Shown one piece after another: positions 60,778 to 64,000 of a stretch of 64,000 nt of DNA. Every line of letters begins with the position of its first letter. Position 1 is the first letter of the stretch. The stretch comes from Pseudomonadota bacterium (GTDB lineage: Bacteria; Desulfobacterota; Desulfobulbia; Desulfobulbales; Desulfocapsaceae), in NCBI GenBank assembly GCA_023412495.1, contig JAEYNP010000079.1, positions 20,745-84,744 of the forward strand, in the 5' to 3' direction. Position numbers and translations under genes: made by a program. The notes beneath the pieces were generated by a model, which had not been told where the DNA came from, searched no databases, and was given only the letters and a program-made list of their open reading frames with translations.

Positions 60778-61003
60778 CGGCCGGGACCCTCTTGTTGACG
60801 CTTACCAGGAGATCCTGGATATGTCCGTTTACGTGCGGCAGGAGATTGAGGAGAGAATGGCGGAAAGGGCAATGCTCAAGAAGATCCGTGAGGCCCTCAC
60901 CCGCTGCCAGGAGGCAACCAAACATCCGTATGCGGAAAACTACGTCCGGGCAAATAGGCAATTACGCCTCGACCTGGAAGGAATCTTTGAGACGGAGTTT
61001 TGA
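60638..61003 (+). CDS. MazG-like phage protein
   Basis: 121 residues from ATG 60638 (GAAAGGAG upstream). The core HLGEEKYGTRLQAFNGRDPL, then DAYQEILDMSVYVRQEIEE, matches a common phage family with an ExxxY/DxxxE acidic layout related to MazG-type nucleotide pyrophosphohydrolases. Such enzymes cleanse or lower host nucleotide pools. Activity is inferred. Confidence 0.65.
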   Translation: MKKTVNEPEPMPEKNERRPVWEMVVADMLARDHLGEEKYGTRLQAFNGRDPLVDAYQEILDMSVYVRQEIEERMAERAMLKKIREALTRCQEATKHPYAENYVRANRQLRLDLEGIFETEF

Positions 61004-61013
61004 GGAGTAGACC

Positions 61014-61193
61014 ATGAGCGAAACAACGAGAACTATCCTGATCGCCTTGTTCCTGGCCTGGATGATCGGCTTTTGTGTATCTGCCGGGCAATGGGCGGCG
61101 GCGAAGGTGTTGCCGCACATCGCGGCGCCAATCGTCGAAACGAGCGTTGTCATCCATCAATCATATTCTGACCTGCAAAAGGATGAACCATGA
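61014..61193 (+). CDS. Small membrane-anchored phage protein
   Basis: 59 residues from ATG 61014 (GAGGAG upstream). N-terminal hydrophobic segment (ILIALFLAWMIGFCVSAGQW), then a short helical part. The stop overlaps the next start by four bases. No family recognised. Confidence 0.6.
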   Translation: MSETTRTILIALFLAWMIGFCVSAGQWAAAKVLPHIAAPIVETSVVIHQSYSDLQKDEP

Positions 61194-61729
61194 AAGTCGC
61201 AGTCGTAAAACATACAGGGATCGAAGAGGCCTATGCCTGCATTCAATCTACGATCCTCAAAGAGCGGGTTTTGCGCTCCACCTTGAAGGATATCTATGAG
61301 TGGGAACATTCGATTACCAGGAGTCAGATTTTCTCGGTCCAATTGATCGACGTTTTCAATTTCGTGAGTGTCCACCTGGTAAGACACGTCACCATCCAGC
61401 CCTACGTCACTTCTCACCGGGAAGAACGGGGCGGCACCGGGGATGAGGGGAGATATACCCTCGTCAATCATCGCTTCATCACGAATGCGGAGGCCCTCTT
61501 GGATTTGGCAAAGAAAAGACTCTGCTTCCAGGCCTCGCCGGAAACCAGGGACGCTATGCTGGCGATCAAGGATCAGATCCGGGTGTTTGATCCGGGTCTT
61601 GCCCACTGGATGATACCGGCCTGCGTCTATCGGGGCGGGATCTGCCGGGAGCCGAAGGCCTGCGGCAAGTACAAGGTGCGCCGGTCGAATGGCGAGTTGG
61701 ATGAAATCTCTATGCGGAACGGGTGGTGA
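61190..61729 (+). CDS. ThyX-like (flavin-dependent thymidylate synthase-related) phage protein
   Basis: 179 residues. The central SVHLVRHVTIQPYVTSHREE, continuing R, resembles the ThyX signature RHRxxSxNxxSxR but is not an exact match. NHRFITNAEALLDLAKKRLC and the C-terminal VYRGGICREPKACG follow. If a true ThyX relative it would methylate dUMP or a related nucleotide; the altered motif allows other roles. Coupled to the preceding small gene. Confidence 0.5.
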   Translation: MKVAVVKHTGIEEAYACIQSTILKERVLRSTLKDIYEWEHSITRSQIFSVQLIDVFNFVSVHLVRHVTIQPYVTSHREERGGTGDEGRYTLVNHRFITNAEALLDLAKKRLCFQASPETRDAMLAIKDQIRVFDPGLAHWMIPACVYRGGICREPKACGKYKVRRSNGELDEISMRNGW

Positions 61730-61730
61730 T

Positions 61731-61931
61731 ATGGCCTTGAGCACGATGCAGACAATGGCAATATGGGTAAGCGGCCGATGTCGGTGCTCATACTGCGGAA
61801 AATTCAGGCGAGTAGACGATTTCCCCGATCAGCCAGGACATGAATATTTTTCCAGTGAAGACGGGAAAATTACCGGCCACGTGCATGTCGATCCAGCCTG
61901 CAAAAAATGTCTTGAGAGAGGTAACACATGA
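61731..61931 (+). CDS. Zinc-ribbon-like small phage protein
   Basis: 66 residues from ATG 61731. CRCSYCGKFRRVDDF and PACKKCLERGN give two Cys pairs, a likely zinc ribbon. Four-base overlap with the next gene. No family recognised. Confidence 0.6.
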   Translation: MALSTMQTMAIWVSGRCRCSYCGKFRRVDDFPDQPGHEYFSSEDGKITGHVHVDPACKKCLERGNT

Positions 61932-62524
61932 ATCTTGACCTAGTTTTGAAATTCCACTGGTTCGATGAGATCGAGGCCGGCCGGAAAGATATCGAGTATC
62001 GGGAGATCCGGCCATACTGGACAGTCCGAATATGGGAAAGGCGGGATAAAATCAAGACCGTCACCTTTCGCCGGGCCTACACCTTGAAAAAGCTGACCCG
62101 GAACGTGGAGAAAATCGATATTGGACCATGCCCTTATGAAGGGTGGGACGGGGAATATTACAGGATTTACTTTACCCCAGGGTGGCAGGAGCCGACAAAA
62201 CCGGATTTTAACGTCGCCGTTCAGCGGCGGCGCAATGAGGTAATTTGGAGCGCGGACGGCATGCCGTCCGCTGGAACTGCTGGTTGTCGCAACAATTTGA
62301 TTGAGGTGAGCATGGAAAAGAAAATACCGATAGAATTTTACAATGAGAAAAAGGCCGGACAAGGACACCCGATTGTCCACACTGTCGGAGAGTTAATCGC
62401 ACAACTGCAAAGGTTGCCCGCTGATCTGCCTGTGTCTGGAGGTTTCGGTAACCCGGCACAGTTGGTGGTTTACAACATCGGTCACGACCCTTTCCTTGAG
62501 ATAAATGAGTTCGACGAGGACTGA
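61928..62524 (+). CDS. ASCH-domain protein joined in frame to a small C-terminal domain
   Basis: 198 residues. About 1-95 is an ASCH (PUA-like) domain (LVLKFHWFDEIEAGRKDIEY, VRIWERRDKIKTVTFRRAYT), predicted to bind RNA or modified bases. From Met129 (ATG 62312, with its own GAGGTGAGC ribosome site) a second unit follows (HTVGELIAQLQRLPADLPVS), like the C-terminus of the protein at 52769. It may be one fused protein or two genes whose separating stop was lost. Confidence 0.7.
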   Translation: MNLDLVLKFHWFDEIEAGRKDIEYREIRPYWTVRIWERRDKIKTVTFRRAYTLKKLTRNVEKIDIGPCPYEGWDGEYYRIYFTPGWQEPTKPDFNVAVQRRRNEVIWSADGMPSAGTAGCRNNLIEVSMEKKIPIEFYNEKKAGQGHPIVHTVGELIAQLQRLPADLPVSGGFGNPAQLVVYNIGHDPFLEINEFDED

Positions 62525-62622
62525 GCGACAACGATTGAGGCCACCGGACCCGCGCAGTTTGCGGGGTCCGTGTGCGCCGATTGGTTATGCAAAAAATAAA
62601 TTAAAGTATCTACTTTTTTCTA

Positions 62623-62651
62623 TTGACTCCTTGTTGAATAACGAGTATCTT
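62623..62651 (+). promoter_or_regulatory. Sigma-70-type promoter in the prophage
   Basis: TTGACT, 17-base spacer, TATCTT, in an AT-rich gap 50 bases upstream of the gene at 62705. It begins a new transcription unit after the long early operon. Confidence 0.65.
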
Positions 62652-62704
62652 TTAATCATACAGGATGGCAATAAAGCCAAACCAACAAATACAAGGAGAA
62701 CGCC

Positions 62705-62905
62705 ATGTTAGAGAAAACCCATAAAATCGAAATCGCTGTTGACCACACTGAGGCTGATGAGTTTTGCGCGTGGTTAAACGAGCAGGGCCATAGTGCCACG
62801 GTCGGGACATCTACCGGTAATTACGTAGATGGCGAGTGGACATCAAGCGATGCTGATGCCAGTGAAATTTTGAATGGTCTGTGGGATGAATACTGCAATG
62901 GGTAA
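62705..62905 (+). CDS. Small hypothetical phage protein
   Basis: 66 residues, acidic (KIEIAVDHTEADEFCAWLNE, DADASEILNGLWDEYCNG). CAAGGAG ribosome site and a clear promoter upstream. No family recognised. Overlaps the next gene by eight bases. Confidence 0.6.
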   Translation: MLEKTHKIEIAVDHTEADEFCAWLNEQGHSATVGTSTGNYVDGEWTSSDADASEILNGLWDEYCNG

Positions 62906-63086
62906 AGGCGGAAAGCGCAAGGGGGCCGGGAGACCGGCCCTCCCCGACGATAAGAAGAAGGTGGCAATCAACGTGAAATTGCCGCCTGACCTTATTGCCT
63001 GGATGGATAAGCAGGAACTGAGCCGCGCCGTGCTTATTGAAAGAGCTGTGCGGGAAAAGTACGGTATTGGCAAGGACGAAGCATAA
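62898..63086 (+). CDS. Ribbon-helix-helix-type phage protein
   Basis: 62 residues. The basic opening GKGGKRKGAGRPALPDDKKK leads to VAINVKLPPDLIAWMDKQEL and SRAVLIERAVREKYG, the strand-helix-helix of CopG/Arc-type DNA-binding proteins. ATG 62898 is chosen; ATG 62886 is possible. Probably a small regulator. Confidence 0.65.
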   Translation: MGKGGKRKGAGRPALPDDKKKVAINVKLPPDLIAWMDKQELSRAVLIERAVREKYGIGKDEA

Positions 63087-63099
63087 CGACGTTTTAACC

Positions 63100-63119
63100 G
63101 GCTGGCCACTGAGCCAGCC
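63100..63119 (+). terminator. Hairpin after the RHH gene
   Basis: Stem GGCTGGC / GCCAGCC with a six-base loop, 14 bases after the stop codon. No U-tract, so a weak terminator at best. Confidence 0.4.
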
Positions 63120-63195
63120 TTGAAACCCCGGAGCTTATTCCAGTCCGGTTGAAAAATTTGTTATCTGAAAAATGCAGTTAATCTAAGGAAGTACG

Positions 63196-63918
63196 ATGAA
63201 AAACTACCTTTCTATGGGGTTCGGCGTGAATTCGGTCGCGCTGTACCTGCTCATGCAGGACTTGGGTATGGAATTTGAGGCCGTTTTTGTGGACCACGGC
63301 GGCGACCTCCCAGAAACCTACGATTACGTGGATTACTTCATTAGCACTGGAAGGCCAGTAACGATACTGAGGCCTGTTGTTTCCGGGAAAAGGTCGCTCA
63401 TCGAGTACTGCGATGCGTACAAGATGATCCCGAGCCGGTTCGTTCGGTGGTGTACCCAAAAATGGAAGGTTGTGCCCCTGAATGAATACTTCGAAAGGCC
63501 GTGTTTTTCGCACATCGGCATTGATGCCGGAGAGACTCATAGGGCAAAAATCAGCACGAACGACGGCATTGAAAAGCGCTACCTGCTGATTGAGCACGGA
63601 ATGGACAGGGATGCGTGCCTGCGACTGATAGAGAGCAAGGGGCTTAAAAACCCCGGCAAGAGCGGTTGTTGGTTCTGCCCTTTCCAGCGGGTGTCGCAGT
63701 GGCAGAGGTTGCGCAGGAAGCACCCTGACCTGTTCTGCAAGGCGGTGCGGATGGAAGAAGATCAGAACGCTGGGAGAGCGGAAAGAGGAAAGGACAAAGA
63801 CTTCTACTTCCGGAAAGATGTGCCACTCCGCAACCTGGTAACTGCCGGAGCGATAAGCCAAAAAGCTCTGCCTGGCATGGAAGACCTCGAATACCCTCCA
63901 TGCCAGTGCGGGCTGTGA
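63196..63918 (+). CDS. Phage PAPS-reductase-like (PP-loop) protein
   Basis: 240 residues of the phosphoadenosine-phosphosulfate reductase superfamily. The PP-loop is LSMGFGVNSVALYLLM, then AVFVDHGGDLPETYDYVDYF, WCTQKWKVVPLN and a Cys pair GCWFCPFQRVSQWQRL. Phage members of this family lack the catalytic reductase Cys context. They are suspected to adenylate or thiolate a substrate, or to act in DNA modification like DndC. The stop is at 63918 and the gene is complete. Confidence 0.85.
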   Translation: MKNYLSMGFGVNSVALYLLMQDLGMEFEAVFVDHGGDLPETYDYVDYFISTGRPVTILRPVVSGKRSLIEYCDAYKMIPSRFVRWCTQKWKVVPLNEYFERPCFSHIGIDAGETHRAKISTNDGIEKRYLLIEHGMDRDACLRLIESKGLKNPGKSGCWFCPFQRVSQWQRLRRKHPDLFCKAVRMEEDQNAGRAERGKDKDFYFRKDVPLRNLVTAGAISQKALPGMEDLEYPPCQCGL

Positions 63919-63959
63919 CAGATAACGTGCTGTTCAGCGGCGGCGCACGGTGATATATC

Positions 63960-64000
63960 GAAGCGGGGGGGGGCGGGCGGGGGCGGGGACGGGGGGGGGG
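63960..64000. other. G-rich low-complexity contig end
   Basis: Almost pure G with a few C and A. This is unlike anything else in the window and typical of a sequencing or assembly artefact at a contig end. Confidence 0.7.

Noticed and set aside
44900..64000. CRISPR array in the prophage or flanks
   Set aside because: No regularly spaced direct repeats of the right length were seen; the only periodic arrays are 7-base units at 12304 and 23152.

Overview
The window reads as about 44.8 kb of bacterial chromosome followed by the early half of an integrated prophage, which runs to the right edge. The chromosomal part is GC-rich. It carries TRAP transport, chromate resistance, many orphan sensor kinases, a diguanylate cyclase, B12-binding radical SAM enzymes and an iron-sulfur membrane protein. 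That mix suggests a Desulfuromonadota (Geobacter/Desulfuromonas-like) bacterium. No rRNA or marker gene is present, so this placement is an inference.

Left part (1-14.8 kb): a truncated fatty acid hydroxylase with a YagU-like membrane protein; a YcaC-type hydrolase; a bacterioferritin-like protein; a MarR regulator with two matching palindromic operators beside a fused dioxygenase-esterase (MhqO-MhqD-like); a histone-deacetylase-like hydrolase; a small Cys protein; a tandem composite repeat; a DUF401 permease; a DUF255 thioredoxin-fold protein; a decayed sigma-54 activator; and an isochorismatase / ABM monooxygenase / YtcJ-type amidohydrolase cluster.

Middle part (15-33 kb): a chromate operon chrB-HD-MFS-chrA whose promoter implies an almost leaderless mRNA; a DctPQM TRAP transporter; TerC and VTT/TVP38 membrane proteins; an unusual 899-residue fusion of a cyclic-nucleotide-binding domain, a degenerate sigma-54-type AAA+ domain and a NapH/NosR-like polyferredoxin; a FosX-type fosfomycin hydrolase with every key residue; and a three-gene operon of two B12-binding radical SAM proteins and a methyltransferase-DUF2284 fusion.

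Signalling region (33-44.8 kb): small envelope proteins and a YciF-like protein, then several sensor kinases. At least two kinase loci and one small secreted-protein gene are frameshifted. A V4R sensor gene and a GGDEF cyclase form a pair. A fragment of a phage-type DNA polymerase exonuclease lies between the kinases. Heptamer hairpins and REP-like repeats sit at gene boundaries across the chromosomal part.

Prophage (44.83 kb to the edge): the 3' half of a tRNA-Ala(CGC) gene marks the attachment site beside a tyrosine integrase. An AT-rich leftward block of small secreted and membrane proteins follows, then a CI/Cro-like divergent switch. A long rightward early operon then carries an antirepressor, NinB, Ref nuclease, ERF annealing protein, DUF1351, KTSC, DUF1064, a replication protein, HNH, a phage radical SAM protein, SSB, a MazG-like protein, a ThyX-like protein, an ASCH protein and a PAPS-reductase-like protein. 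No structural genes are in view. The last 40 bases are G-rich low complexity and are probably a contig-end artefact.
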